DNA of 49,474 bases from Taibaiella chishuiensis (GCF_003014535.1 NZ_PYGD01000017.1:1-49474), one strand, 5' to 3'; shown: positions 27,263 through 34,717, counted from the first letter of the stretch. The notes: a model not told the origin generated them from the letters alone. Made by a program: numbers and translations.

Positions 27263-28171
27263 TTAGAAATAGCCGGTCCGCTTACGGTCTTCCATAGCGG
27301 CTTCCGATACGCGGTCGTCAATGCGGGTTTCGCCGCGTTCGCTGGTGGCGGTAGCCGTAATCTCGTTGATGATGTCGTCGATGGTAACGGCTTCTGAAGC
27401 TACGGCTGCGGTGCAGGTCATGTCGCCTACGGTACGGTAGCGTACCCGCCGGTTTTGTACCTGGTCGCCTTCGTCGATGCGGATAAAGGGCGATAACGCG
27501 ATCAATTGCTGCTGGTGCTGCAGCACTTCGCGTTCGTGGGCGAAGTAGATCGAAGGCAGGTCTATCTTTTCTCTGCGTATATAATGCCAGATATCCAGCT
27601 CGGTCCAGTTGCTGATGGGAAATACCCGTACATTTTCACCTTTATGGATGCGGCCGTTAAAGATGTTCCAGAGCTCGGGCCGTTGTAGTTTCGGATCCCA
27701 TTGCCCGAATTCGTTCCTGATGGAAAAGATGCGTTCTTTGGCTCTTGCTTTTTCTTCATCCCGTCTTGCCCCGCCGATGCAGGCGTCAAAGCCAAACTCG
27801 GCTATCGTATCGAGCAGAGTATAGGTCTGCAGCGCGTTACGGCTGGCAAACTTACCTTTGTTTTCGGTCAGGCCTTTGGCTTTAATAGTGTCTTCCACCT
27901 TGCGTACGATCAGTTGTTCGCCGATGCGGGCGGCGAGCTCATCGCGGAAGTCCAGCGCTTCGGGGAAGTTGTGACCGGTGTCGATATGCACCAAAGGAAA
28001 GGGAAACTTGCCCGGCCGGAAGGCTTTAAGCGCAAGGTGTACGAGCGTTATGCTGTCTTTGCCGCCGCTGAAAAGCAGGGCTGGCCGCTCAAACTGGCCT
28101 GCGGCCTCGCGCAGGATGTGGATCGCTTCCGACTCCAGCTGCCCGAGGTAATCTAAGGAATAATCTGCCAT
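27263..28171 (-). CDS. cysD: Sulfate adenylyltransferase subunit 2
   Basis: 302 aa, standard length. ATP pyrophosphatase fold with the PP-loop SGGKDS at 35-40; converts sulfate + ATP to APS and PPi together with CysN. 'PLVHIDTGHNFPEALDFRDEL', 'IGGARRDEEKARAKERIFS' and 'FPISNWTELDIWHYI' are hallmark CysD segments, and the C-terminal '...DRVSEAAMEDRKRTGYF' is fully typical. 28 bp after cysH and 34 bp before cysN. Confidence 0.98.
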   Translation of the reverse strand: MADYSLDYLGQLESEAIHILREAAGQFERPALLFSGGKDSITLVHLALKAFRPGKFPFPLVHIDTGHNFPEALDFRDELAARIGEQLIVRKVEDTIKAKGLTENKGKFASRNALQTYTLLDTIAEFGFDACIGGARRDEEKARAKERIFSIRNEFGQWDPKLQRPELWNIFNGRIHKGENVRVFPISNWTELDIWHYIRREKIDLPSIYFAHEREVLQHQQQLIALSPFIRIDEGDQVQNRRVRYRTVGDMTCTAAVASEAVTIDDIINEITATATSERGETRIDDRVSEAAMEDRKRTGYF

Positions 28172-28199
28172 GTTTTTTGTTTTATAGAATTACGAATGC

Positions 28200-28922
28200 T
28201 TAAGTAGAAATGGAAGGGTGCCGGTGTAGCCCGCATTCCTTTTTGCTGTTGTCCTCCCACCACCAGCGGCCGGCCCTGAAGTCCTCGCCGGCTTTGATGG
28301 CCCGGGTACAGGGCGCACAGCCTATGCTTACATAACCCTGGTCGTGTAAGGTGTTGTAGGGCACATGGTGTTTGCGGATATGTTCTTTAACAGCGGCTGT
28401 ATCCCAATGCAGTAAAGGGTTGTATTTGATGATGCGGTTATGCTCATCCCATTCGAACAGCCCGAGGTTTTCGCGGTTGGGCGAGTGTTCGGCCCGCAGG
28501 CCGGTAACCCATACGGCATGACCGCTGAGCGCACGTTGCAGCGGCGCTACCTTGCGGATATGGCAGCAGTTTTTGCGGTGTTCTACGGATTGGTAAAAAG
28601 CATCGGGGCCATTGGTCTCCACGAAAGCCTCCAGTACAGCGGCATCCGGGTAGTAGGCTTTTATGGACAGGTCGTAAGTCTGCCGGGTAGTTTGCCATAA
28701 GGTATAGGTCTGGCTGAAGAGCCGGCCGGTATCCAATGTAAATACAGACACCGGCAGGTTATGCGCGGCAATGATCTGCGTAATGACCTGGTCTTCGTAG
28801 CTGAAGCTGGAAGAGAACGTAACGGCGCCCGGGTGGCGCTCGGTGAGCCATGCCAAAGTTGCGGCAATAGATAGCCCTGCTGTCTCCGCATGGAGCTGAG
28901 CGGGCGTAAGGAAATGATCCAT
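28200..28922 (-). CDS. cysH: Adenylylsulfate (APS) reductase, [4Fe-4S] type
   Basis: 240 aa from ATG 28922 (MDHFLTPAQLH); an in-frame ATG at 29015 adds 31 residues unlike the family and passes through a hairpin. Reduces APS to sulfite using thioredoxin. 'FSSSFSYEDQVI' is the substrate loop; the cluster ligands Cys119-Cys120 and Cys202-x-x-Cys205 (CAPC) mark the APS-using, iron-sulfur type rather than PAPS-using E. coli CysH; the catalytic Cys230 lies in 'KKECGLH'. First enzyme gene of the ten-gene operon, 136 bp after the polycysteine leader. Confidence 0.95.
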   Translation of the reverse strand: MDHFLTPAQLHAETAGLSIAATLAWLTERHPGAVTFSSSFSYEDQVITQIIAAHNLPVSVFTLDTGRLFSQTYTLWQTTRQTYDLSIKAYYPDAAVLEAFVETNGPDAFYQSVEHRKNCCHIRKVAPLQRALSGHAVWVTGLRAEHSPNRENLGLFEWDEHNRIIKYNPLLHWDTAAVKEHIRKHHVPYNTLHDQGYVSIGCAPCTRAIKAGEDFRAGRWWWEDNSKKECGLHRHPSIST

Positions 28923-28983
28923 AACGGCCTGGTTGAAAAAAACGGGAAAAATAAAGGAAGGCCCGGGAGTGATGCAGCTGTAA

Positions 28984-29010
28984 ATGCTTTTATCCCGCAG
29001 GGATAAGCAT
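28984..29010 (-). promoter_or_regulatory. Hairpin between leader peptide and cysH
   Basis: ATGCT-TATCCC-gca-GGGATA-AGCAT with a 2-nt bulge on one side. It lies between the leader ORF stop (29059) and the cysH start (28922). No T-tract follows, so it is not an ordinary intrinsic terminator; it may take part in attenuation or mRNA processing. Inference from structure only. Confidence 0.4.
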
Positions 29011-29058
29011 AACAAGGACTACATCAATAAAAAACGGGCGGAAATGTTGTGCAGGAGA

Positions 29059-29160
29059 TTAGCAACAACAGCAAAAGCAGGAACAACAACAAGCCATCAT
29101 CAATGCTGCGTGGGTAGGAGCATGTAATGACTGCAGAGCGGCTGTTGTTTGCTTGTTCAT
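29059..29160 (-). CDS. Polycysteine leader peptide upstream of cysH
   Basis: 33-codon ORF (ATG 29160, TAA 29059-29061). It begins MNKQTTAALQSLHAP and ends MMACCCSCFCCCC, with eight cysteines in the last ten codons, directly before the stop. It lies between the terminator of the SAM-I riboswitch and cysH, on the same transcript. Run-of-Cys upstream ORFs in mycobacteria regulate sulfur genes by ribosome stalling when charged tRNA-Cys is low; the same logic is inferred here. GTTGT within the Cys codons can pair with ACAAC just past the stop, a structure a stalled ribosome would block. An alternative is a translated metal-binding peptide. The annotation rests on codon content and position. Confidence 0.75.
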   Translation of the reverse strand: MNKQTTAALQSLHAPTHAALMMACCCSCFCCCC

Positions 29161-29226
29161 TGCTTTTAAAAAATTTATAAGCCCGGAGGCTGGTTTTTGT
29201 TATACCGGTAGACGCTTTGTTGCAAT

Positions 29227-29259
29227 AAAAAAGCACTTCCGGAGGTAGTTCAGAAGTGC
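29227..29259 (-). terminator. Intrinsic terminator, expression platform of the SAM riboswitch
   Basis: On the minus strand GCACTTC...GAAGTGC (29233-29259) is followed by TTTTTT (29227-29232). It lies 48 nt past the aptamer. The AGAAG at the end of aptamer helix P1 can pair with CTTCT of the terminator arm, a plausible antiterminator, so SAM binding would favour termination. Confidence 0.85.
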
Positions 29260-29307
29260 CTGGTATCTGGAATGCCGTTGCCGGTCTATCGATTAACTGA
29301 GCATCTT

Positions 29308-29410
29308 CTTATCTATCCTTTTCTGGATGGAGTTAGCACCTTTTACTGTCGTTGCCGGAGTCGGTTGCTAAGGCTTCACAGGGCCATTTCCCTCTGCCTT
29401 TCTGGATAAG
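29308..29410 (-). promoter_or_regulatory. SAM-I (S-box) riboswitch aptamer
   Basis: Minus-strand RNA of about 103 nt. P1 is CTTATC (29410-29405) with GATAAG (29313-29308). Conserved blocks in order: CCAGA, GAGGGA, TGGCCC, TGAAGCC, GCAACC, then after a variable P3, GGTGCTAACTCC and the P4 hairpin CC-agaaaa-GG. This matches the SAM-I consensus closely. It binds S-adenosylmethionine and, with the terminator at 29227-29259, should switch the sulfate-assimilation operon off when SAM is plentiful. Confidence 0.95.
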
Positions 29411-29417
29411 TGATGTG

Positions 29418-29448
29418 CAAATGTAGCGGTATTTTTCAAACTGCCAAA
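29418..29448 (-). promoter_or_regulatory. Promoter of the sulfur-assimilation operon
   Basis: Minus strand: TTTG (29448-29445), 19 bp, TACATTTG (29425-29418). This is the full Bacteroidota sigma-ABfr consensus with ideal spacing; transcription would start a few bases before the riboswitch aptamer at 29410. The remainder of the gap to 29599 shows nothing further. Confidence 0.8.
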
Positions 29449-29599
29449 TTTATTTTCGTTAGTGCTTTGTAAATTGATAATTATCAATGATGGCCTTTTG
29501 CGTGTCATTCTGTTAAATGCTGCATGGGCTGAAAGCCTTTACAGCAGCCATATACAGCCTGTGTGTATTTGTGTTTTGCCTCGATGCTTTAGGGGGAGG

Positions 29600-30841
29600 C
29601 TAATGACTGCCCAGCCGTTTTATGATCCAAGGCAGGGTAAGGCCCTGGCCGATAATGGTAAACAACACTACCACCGTTGAGATAAAAATGATGGCATCTC
29701 TTTGTGGAAAAGGACTGCCGTCTTCGAGGGTACGCGGCAAGCCCAGGGCTATGGCCAGCGACACGATGCCACGCATGCCCGCCCAACTGATGATCGCGCT
29801 TTGCTGGCGGCTGAGTAATGCGCCTTCGGTTATCTTTCCTTTCCTGGCCTGGAAGGCGCGCTGCAGGTTTACCCGCTGCATCACCATCCTGGCCATTCGG
29901 ATCAGCAAGGCCGCAAGCGTTATGATAAAAGCATAACCGATATAAGGCCAGATATTTTCGGCGGGTATACTACGGATTACCAGCGGAAACTCGAGCCCGA
30001 TCAGGATAAAGATAAGGCCGTTGAGCAGGAACACGATGATGTCCCATATGGTCCGCGACTCTTCTTTGACCCGCTGGGGAAATACTTTTTTACTGAGCCG
30101 CGATATACTTAAGCCCAGTACCACTACCGCTATAACGCCCGATACATGCAGCTCTTCGGCGATCAGGTAGGTGGCGAAGGGCATCAGCAGGATGAAGCTA
30201 TAAACCACCATGGTGTTGTTCTGTACCGCGCGGAGCACATAACCCAATAGCTTGCCGATTACGAAGCCCACCACAAAACCGCCGCACATCAAACCTATAA
30301 ATTGAAGCGAAGCCTTCCAGAAGATAAACGCAGAGCCGGTTACAGCCGCTACGGCAAAACGGTAGGCCACCAGCGCAGAGGCATCGTTGACCAGGCTCTC
30401 GCCTTCGAGTATGGTGGTGGTATGGTGCGAGAGCTTTAAGTCTTTGGTAACGCCGATCGCGGCCACGGCGTCGGTGGCGGCCAGGATGGCGCCCAATACG
30501 AACGATAGCGGCCAGGTAAGACCGACAATGTAATGGGCAATTACCGCAATGCCGCAGGTGGTAAGGAATACAAGGCCTATGGCCAGGGTGCCTATGGTAT
30601 TGATATTGGTCCTGAAATCGGGGAAGGAAATATTGAAAGCCGCATCATAAAGCAGCGGGGGCAGGAACAGCAGGAAGATCACTTCGGGATTGAGCTCGAT
30701 GCCCGGCATTGCCGGTATAAAGCCGAGGGCGATACCCGCAGTCACCAGTAAAACAGGATAGGGCAACCGTATCTTATCGGCCACCGCCGAAAGGCCGATC
30801 ATGGCCGCCATGATCAGGATGATGATGGTATAGTTTTCCAT
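29600..30841 (-). CDS. Na+/H+ antiporter, CPA1 family
   Basis: 413 aa from ATG 30841 (MENYTIIILIMAAM); an ATG 33 bp upstream gives an unlikely hydrophilic head. About twelve membrane helices. The ion-binding signatures of CPA1 exchangers are present: 'GAILAATDAVAAIG' and 'EGESLVNDASALVAY' (the Asp of NDAS/T), with 'FLLFLPPLLYDAAF' in helix 3 region. It exports Na+ (or K+) for protons in the inner membrane. The C-terminal cytoplasmic tail is almost absent. It is a paralogue of the antiporter at 35764. It lies upstream of, and in the same direction as, the sulfur operon but that operon has its own promoter. Confidence 0.93.
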   Translation of the reverse strand: MENYTIIILIMAAMIGLSAVADKIRLPYPVLLVTAGIALGFIPAMPGIELNPEVIFLLFLPPLLYDAAFNISFPDFRTNINTIGTLAIGLVFLTTCGIAVIAHYIVGLTWPLSFVLGAILAATDAVAAIGVTKDLKLSHHTTTILEGESLVNDASALVAYRFAVAAVTGSAFIFWKASLQFIGLMCGGFVVGFVIGKLLGYVLRAVQNNTMVVYSFILLMPFATYLIAEELHVSGVIAVVVLGLSISRLSKKVFPQRVKEESRTIWDIIVFLLNGLIFILIGLEFPLVIRSIPAENIWPYIGYAFIITLAALLIRMARMVMQRVNLQRAFQARKGKITEGALLSRQQSAIISWAGMRGIVSLAIALGLPRTLEDGSPFPQRDAIIFISTVVVLFTIIGQGLTLPWIIKRLGSH

Positions 30842-30976
30842 ACAACGAAAAGCAGGGTGGTGTAACGGCAACAATATTACGGGAAATCAGCTTTTATAAA
30901 AAGCCTGCGGTTACGCTTCCGGGGGCATTTTATGATACCGGGGCGACCGAACTTCGAAATCTAAAAAACGAATTTT

Positions 30977-31399
30977 ATGAAAAAGATCCTTTTGCTCCTT
31001 TTGGCTTTTTGTAGTCTCTCGCTGTCTTATGCAGGTACCATCACCATTGAGAATAACTCCGGGTACAAGTTTGGAGATGCGGTACTGCATATTTATACTT
31101 CAGTCGGTGGTGTGATAAACGGTTACCCGGCGCCGGCATTTTCGATCCCGACGGGGGTAACGGTACTCAATTACACCGATCCCGAAAACTTCCTGGTTTC
31201 AGCAACGGGCTCGGGCTCGGGGTTCCCTTATACGGCTGGCACCTCGTACCTGTATGAATTGGCGCTCAAAAATTCGGATGCGCCTTGCGGTATCGGTTTT
31301 ATGGTCCGGCCAACCGACCCGGTATATATGGGTTGCGGTTTCCAGGTTAAATACATTGTTTCCGGTCCCAATAAGGACGTATTGATCCGGATTGATTAA
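30977..31399 (+). CDS. Small secreted protein
   Basis: 140 aa with a clear signal peptide (~1-19, LLLLLAFCSLSLSYAG). The mature part starts 'TITIENNSGYKFGDAVLHIY', all-beta in character, with two cysteines (in 'DAPCGIGF' and 'YMGCGFQ') that could form one disulfide. It has no known domain. Its opening 'IENNSG...' and size recall the two secreted proteins at 34750 and 35257, but the C-terminal Cys motif of those is missing. No T9SS sorting domain is seen, so it is periplasmic or secreted by another way. Ends in a strong terminator. Confidence 0.75.
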   Translation: MKKILLLLLAFCSLSLSYAGTITIENNSGYKFGDAVLHIYTSVGGVINGYPAPAFSIPTGVTVLNYTDPENFLVSATGSGSGFPYTAGTSYLYELALKNSDAPCGIGFMVRPTDPVYMGCGFQVKYIVSGPNKDVLIRID

Positions 31400-31430
31400 T
31401 ATCGCCTGATTGCAGCGGATTTTATCCGCG

Positions 31431-31458
31431 AAAGGCATGCCCGTGGGCATGCCTTTTT
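31431..31458 (+). terminator. Intrinsic terminator after the small secreted protein
   Basis: GGCATGCCC-gt-GGGCATGCC followed by TTTTT; 9-bp perfect stem. A second small palindrome (GCGGAT/ATCCGC, ~31413-31428) lies just before it. Confidence 0.9.
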
Positions 31459-31503
31459 ACATTGTTTTAAGCGCAGAACAACCGGTTCCTGTTGCTGCAG
31501 GTA

Positions 31504-31866
31504 TCAGCTAAAGGCGCCTTCCATATTCTTCATCGCCCAGGTGGCCATGGCATCGATTACAGGCAGCAGGCCCTTGCCTGCATCGGTTAAGCGGTAGGTT
31601 ACAAAGGGCGGTACTACCGGCCTGGCCTCACGGATTACCAATTGGTCGGTCTCCAGTTGTTTCAGGTGCTGGATCAGCATTTTCTCGGTTATAGCGGGTA
31701 TGGCCTTACGCAGTTCGCTGTAGCGCCGGTCGCCGTGCGATAAGTGGTACAGGATAATGGGCTTCCAGTAGCCGCCTATCCGTTCCATGACATAGGTAAC
31801 GGGGCATGCAGCCAGCGCGTACTGCTTATTTTCCTGGATGGTGGATGTTTTTTTAATAGCCGTCAT
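31504..31866 (-). CDS. HxlR-family transcriptional regulator
   Basis: 120 aa winged-helix regulator. The signature 'CPVTYVMERIGGYWKPIILYHLSHGDRRYSELRKAIPAITEKML' region (~21-64) includes the conserved Cys21, which senses quinones or electrophiles in YodB/HypR relatives. 'IQHLKQLETDQLVIREARPVVPPFVTYRLTDAGKGL' is the wing. It is divergent from an NAD(P)-binding oxidoreductase, the usual HxlR arrangement, and probably represses both from the dyad at 31886-31907. Confidence 0.93.
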   Translation of the reverse strand: MTAIKKTSTIQENKQYALAACPVTYVMERIGGYWKPIILYHLSHGDRRYSELRKAIPAITEKMLIQHLKQLETDQLVIREARPVVPPFVTYRLTDAGKGLLPVIDAMATWAMKNMEGAFS

Positions 31867-31885
31867 GATACATACTTTGGGGTAA

Positions 31886-31907
31886 GTACTTGTATAAAAG
31901 TAAGTAC
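31886..31907. promoter_or_regulatory. Candidate HxlR operator
   Basis: Inverted repeat GTACTT-N10-AAGTAC, also readable as two direct TAAGTAC copies 18 bp apart (31883, 31901). It lies in the 78-bp divergent gap, directly before the + strand -7 box TACTTTTG (31913-31920). Position and symmetry fit an autoregulated HxlR site. Confidence 0.6.
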
Positions 31908-31912
31908 AAATA

Positions 31913-31920
31913 TACTTTTG
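31913..31920 (+). promoter_or_regulatory. Candidate -7 element of the NmrA-like gene
   Basis: TACTTTTG matches TAnnTTTG, 24 bp before the ATG at 31945 and immediately after the putative operator, so repressor binding would block it. Confidence 0.5.
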
Positions 31921-31944
31921 CTCCTGTAACTAAAAAAATAAAAA

Positions 31945-32823
31945 ATGAAAATCACCATTTCAGGTTCCCTGGGCAATATCGGTAAACCCTTAACACAGCA
32001 ACTGGTTGCTGCCGGTCATGAAGTAACCGTAATCAGCAGTGAGGCTGCACGTCAACCGGCTATCGAGGCGCTGGGCGCTAAGGCGGCTATAGGCTCCGTA
32101 GCCGATGCGCACTTTCTTACACAAGCCATAAGCGGCGCTGATGCCCTTTTTGCCATGACCCCGCCGAATATGGGCGACGCTGATATCGTAGCCAATACGG
32201 CCGCAGCTGGCCAGGCTTATGCCGATGCGATAAAAGCTTCGGGCCTGAAACGCGTCGTTATGCTGAGCAGCGTAGGGGCCGATTACCCGGAAGGTACCGG
32301 GCCTATACGTGGCCTGCATCTTATCGAAGGCATTTATAGCGGCCTTGAAGATGTGGCAATTACTTACCTGCGCGCCGGTTATTTTTATACCAATTTCTTT
32401 AACGATGTGCCCATGATCCAAACGGCAGGTATTATGGGCGGCAACTTCCCGGCGGCGAAAAGCCTGCCCCTGGTGCATCCTGAAGATATCGCCACCCTGG
32501 CTGCCGAAGAGCTGACACAACCATCTACGGGTAAAAAGGTACGGTACGCGGTAAGCGACGTGCGTACCCCCGCCGATGTGGCGCAGGTGCTGGGTGCTGC
32601 CGCAGGCAAGCCGGAACTGCCCTGGGTGGAGTTTACCGACGAGCAATCGCTGCAGGGTATGACGGGCGCAGGTTTACCCGGAGAGATGGCCGGGCTGTAT
32701 ACCGAAATGGGCACTGCGATCCGCGCCGGTAAGCTGCAGGCCGACTTTACAGCGCAGGGCGCGCCGGTAGCCGGCAAGATAAAACTGGAAGATTTTGCGC
32801 GCGACTTTGCCGCTAAGTTTTAA
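31945..32823 (+). CDS. NmrA-like NAD(P)-binding oxidoreductase
   Basis: 292 aa atypical short-chain dehydrogenase. The N-terminal Rossmann motif is 'ISGSLGNIGKPLTQQLVAAGHEVTVIS' (GxxGxxG). 'RVVMLSSVGADYPEGTGPI' follows. The YxxxK catalytic pair of true SDRs is absent; NmrA/QOR2-type proteins often act as NADPH sensors or quinone reductases. Divergent transcription from an HxlR regulator suggests induction by quinones or other electrophiles. A hairpin terminator follows. Confidence 0.9.
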   Translation: MKITISGSLGNIGKPLTQQLVAAGHEVTVISSEAARQPAIEALGAKAAIGSVADAHFLTQAISGADALFAMTPPNMGDADIVANTAAAGQAYADAIKASGLKRVVMLSSVGADYPEGTGPIRGLHLIEGIYSGLEDVAITYLRAGYFYTNFFNDVPMIQTAGIMGGNFPAAKSLPLVHPEDIATLAAEELTQPSTGKKVRYAVSDVRTPADVAQVLGAAAGKPELPWVEFTDEQSLQGMTGAGLPGEMAGLYTEMGTAIRAGKLQADFTAQGAPVAGKIKLEDFARDFAAKF

Positions 32824-32846
32824 GCGGCCCGGGTTAATGATGGTAA

Positions 32847-32880
32847 AAGCAGATGAAGGAAACCTTCGTCTGCTTTTTTT
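32847..32880 (+). terminator. Intrinsic terminator after the NmrA-like gene
   Basis: AGCAGA-t-GAAGG-aaa-CCTTC-g-TCTGCT followed by a run of Ts. Confidence 0.9.
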
Positions 32881-32938
32881 GTTGTAGGGAAACGCCCGTG
32901 TTTTTCGTAAAATATAACAGGAAATAAATGACCGCCGG

Positions 32939-32969
32939 TTTGTCTTGCGCCGGAATTTATCTTAGTTTG
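32939..32969 (+). promoter_or_regulatory. Candidate promoter of the SRPBCC-DinB-VOC cluster
   Basis: TTTG (32939-32942), 19 bp, TTAGTTTG (32962-32969): consensus spacing with one mismatch in the -7 box, 78 bp before the ATG at 33047. Confidence 0.45.
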
Positions 32970-33046
32970 GCATGCGGAAATCAGACACCGTTTTTCGATG
33001 TGTATTGATTGGTGTTTATCTGTAAATAATTAATCCATCCCATTGT

Positions 33047-33496
33047 ATGAGCCAGAATTTTGCCAGGGCGGAAATGCTGATCCGCAAAGAGATTGCCGTT
33101 GTGTTTGAGGCCATCGTAAACCCCGAGATCACGACGCGCATATGGTTTACCAAAAGCAGCGGCCGGCTGGAAGCGGGCCGGGAAGTGGAATGGGAATGGG
33201 AGATGTACAACCATCGGGTACGGGTTAAAGTACTGGAGCTGGTGCCGGAGCTTTATATCAAAATGGACTGGGGTAATTACGAACAGCCTTCGCTGGTAGA
33301 ATGGCATTTCAAAACCCTGAAAGAAGGCACCTTTGTATCGGTGGTGAATACCATGGAACAGGCGGACCCTGAAAAACTGGTCGCCGAAGTACGGGACTCC
33401 ACAGAAGGTTTTACCCTGGTACTGGGCAACCTGAAAGCCTTGCTGGAACATGATATTATCCTGAACCTCGTTGCAGACCGCTTCCCCGCTGAATAA
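33047..33496 (+). CDS. SRPBCC / AHSA1-like domain protein
   Basis: 149 aa, a single START/Bet v1-like fold. 'IRKEIAVVFEAIVNPEITTRIWFTKSSGRLEAGREVEWEWEMY' is the typical first half of Activator-of-Hsp90-ATPase-like (AHSA1) bacterial proteins, and the C-terminal helix 'EGFTLVLGNLKALLEHDI' closes the cavity. These proteins bind hydrophobic ligands; no catalytic residues are evident. It begins a run with a DinB and a PhnB-like protein, a frequent neighbour set in Bacteroidota genomes. Confidence 0.87.
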   Translation: MSQNFARAEMLIRKEIAVVFEAIVNPEITTRIWFTKSSGRLEAGREVEWEWEMYNHRVRVKVLELVPELYIKMDWGNYEQPSLVEWHFKTLKEGTFVSVVNTMEQADPEKLVAEVRDSTEGFTLVLGNLKALLEHDIILNLVADRFPAE

Positions 33497-33547
33497 CACC
33501 CCTTCTTTTTTATCCTGCCTTTTTTTTTAACGCCAAAAATAAATGCC

Positions 33548-34054
33548 ATGATTGTACAGTCCTTACTGGGCGAGTTTATGCATGAAGCAGAAAACACCCG
33601 CAAGATCCTGAATGCCATTCCCGACAGTGCGCTTGAATACCGGCCGCAGCCCCATCTCTGGTCTACCGGGCAGCTCGCTTCCCATATAGCAGAGGTGTAT
33701 AATTGGTACGATCCTACGTTTAACCTCGACGAGTTTGATATGGGCACGTATAAATATGACAAGGGAGATATCTCGAAAACAGCGAATATTGTGGCCCGTT
33801 TTGAAGAGAACCTGGACAATGCCCGCAAAGTACTGGAAGGCGCTAAAGACGAAAACATGATGACGACCTGGAGAATGACTATGGGTGGCCAGGATATTTT
33901 TCCGGCAATGCCCCGCGCAGTAGTGGTAAGAGGCTTTTTATTCAATCACCTGTATCATCATCGCGGCGAACTGGTAATGCACCTGCGTGCCGGCGGCCAC
34001 CGCGTACCCGGGCTTTATGGGCCTACCTACGAAGAAAGTCAGCAACAGCAATAA
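33548..34054 (+). CDS. DinB-fold protein
   Basis: 168 aa. Metal ligands are a His in 'QLASHIAEVYNWYD' (~46) and a His pair in 'NHLYHHRGELVMHLR' (~138-142), giving the DinB His3 site. 'SLLGEFMHEAENTRKILNAIPD' is the first helix. Likely a metal-dependent transferase of unknown substrate; differs clearly from the DinB protein at 13630. It is 51 bp after the SRPBCC gene. Confidence 0.9.
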   Translation: MIVQSLLGEFMHEAENTRKILNAIPDSALEYRPQPHLWSTGQLASHIAEVYNWYDPTFNLDEFDMGTYKYDKGDISKTANIVARFEENLDNARKVLEGAKDENMMTTWRMTMGGQDIFPAMPRAVVVRGFLFNHLYHHRGELVMHLRAGGHRVPGLYGPTYEESQQQQ

Positions 34055-34115
34055 GGCTATGCGCGACCATCCTGCAATAAATTTCTTTTACTCCAAATTA
34101 TAAAAACGCAAAACA

Positions 34116-34562
34116 ATGGCAACAGTAAATGTTTATCTCACCTTTAACGGCAACTGTAAAGAAGCATTCGACTTCTATAAATCCGTATTCGGTGGTGAAT
34201 TTCCTTATGTGGGTACCTTTGGTGATATGCCACAGGAAGGTGGCATAGAAATGCCCGAGGCAGATAAAAATAAGATCATGCACATCAGCCTGCCCGTAAG
34301 CCAGGAAACGATACTGATGGGGAGCGATACCGGTGGCGAATGGGCTTCCGGCTTCCAGCAGGGCAATAACTTTTCTATTTCTGTAAACGCAGGCAGCAAA
34401 GAAGAAGCCGATAAACTGTTCGGCGGCCTCTCTGCCGGCGGCCAGGTTACGATGCCTATGGCCGATACCTTCTGGGGCGCTTACTTCGGCATGTTTACCG
34501 ATAAGTTCGGGATTAACTGGATGGTAAATTATGACGATCCTGCAAAAATGCAGCAGGGATAA
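34116..34562 (+). CDS. VOC-family (PhnB/glyoxalase-like) protein
   Basis: 148 aa. Two betaalphabetabetabeta modules: 'VNVYLTFNGNCKEAFDFYKSVFGGEFPYV' opens the first and 'NNFSISVNAGSKEEADKLFGGLSAGGQVTMP' the second, ending 'FGMFTDKFGINWMVNYD', exactly the PhnB-like/3-demethylubiquinone-methyltransferase-like layout. The usual metal-binding His is not obvious, so it may bind a ligand without classical glyoxalase chemistry. Last gene of its cluster, followed by a terminator. Confidence 0.9.
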   Translation: MATVNVYLTFNGNCKEAFDFYKSVFGGEFPYVGTFGDMPQEGGIEMPEADKNKIMHISLPVSQETILMGSDTGGEWASGFQQGNNFSISVNAGSKEEADKLFGGLSAGGQVTMPMADTFWGAYFGMFTDKFGINWMVNYDDPAKMQQG

Positions 34563-34583
34563 CCGGCTTCGTGAAAATAATAG

Positions 34584-34610
34584 AAAGCTATCCTTCGGGA
34601 TAGCTTTTTT
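34584..34610 (+). terminator. Intrinsic terminator after the VOC gene
   Basis: AAAGCTATCC-ttcg-GGATAGCTTTTTT: a UUCG-capped stem plus T-run, 22 bp past the stop codon. Confidence 0.92.
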
Positions 34611-34717
34611 TATGCCCTCCAGCCGTCCGGAATGTGCCGGTAAGGGTGAAGCGCAGCATAATTTTTGCCTTTATAAATATAGTTTATGCAAGTACAGTTT
34701 ATTTTAAATTATATGTT

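Noticed and set aside
27229-27321. Upstream extension of CysN
   Set aside because: Overlaps the cysD end; the P-loop start at 27228 matches the family.
28923-29015. 31-codon N-terminal extension of CysH
   Set aside because: Does not match the family, passes through a hairpin, and the ATG at 28922 gives the normal length.
29024-29236. 70-codon minus-strand ORF overlapping the polyCys leader in another frame
   Set aside because: It starts inside the riboswitch terminator T-tract region and has a low-complexity LLLL stretch that is the frame-shifted Cys run; the Cys frame has the better start and stop context.
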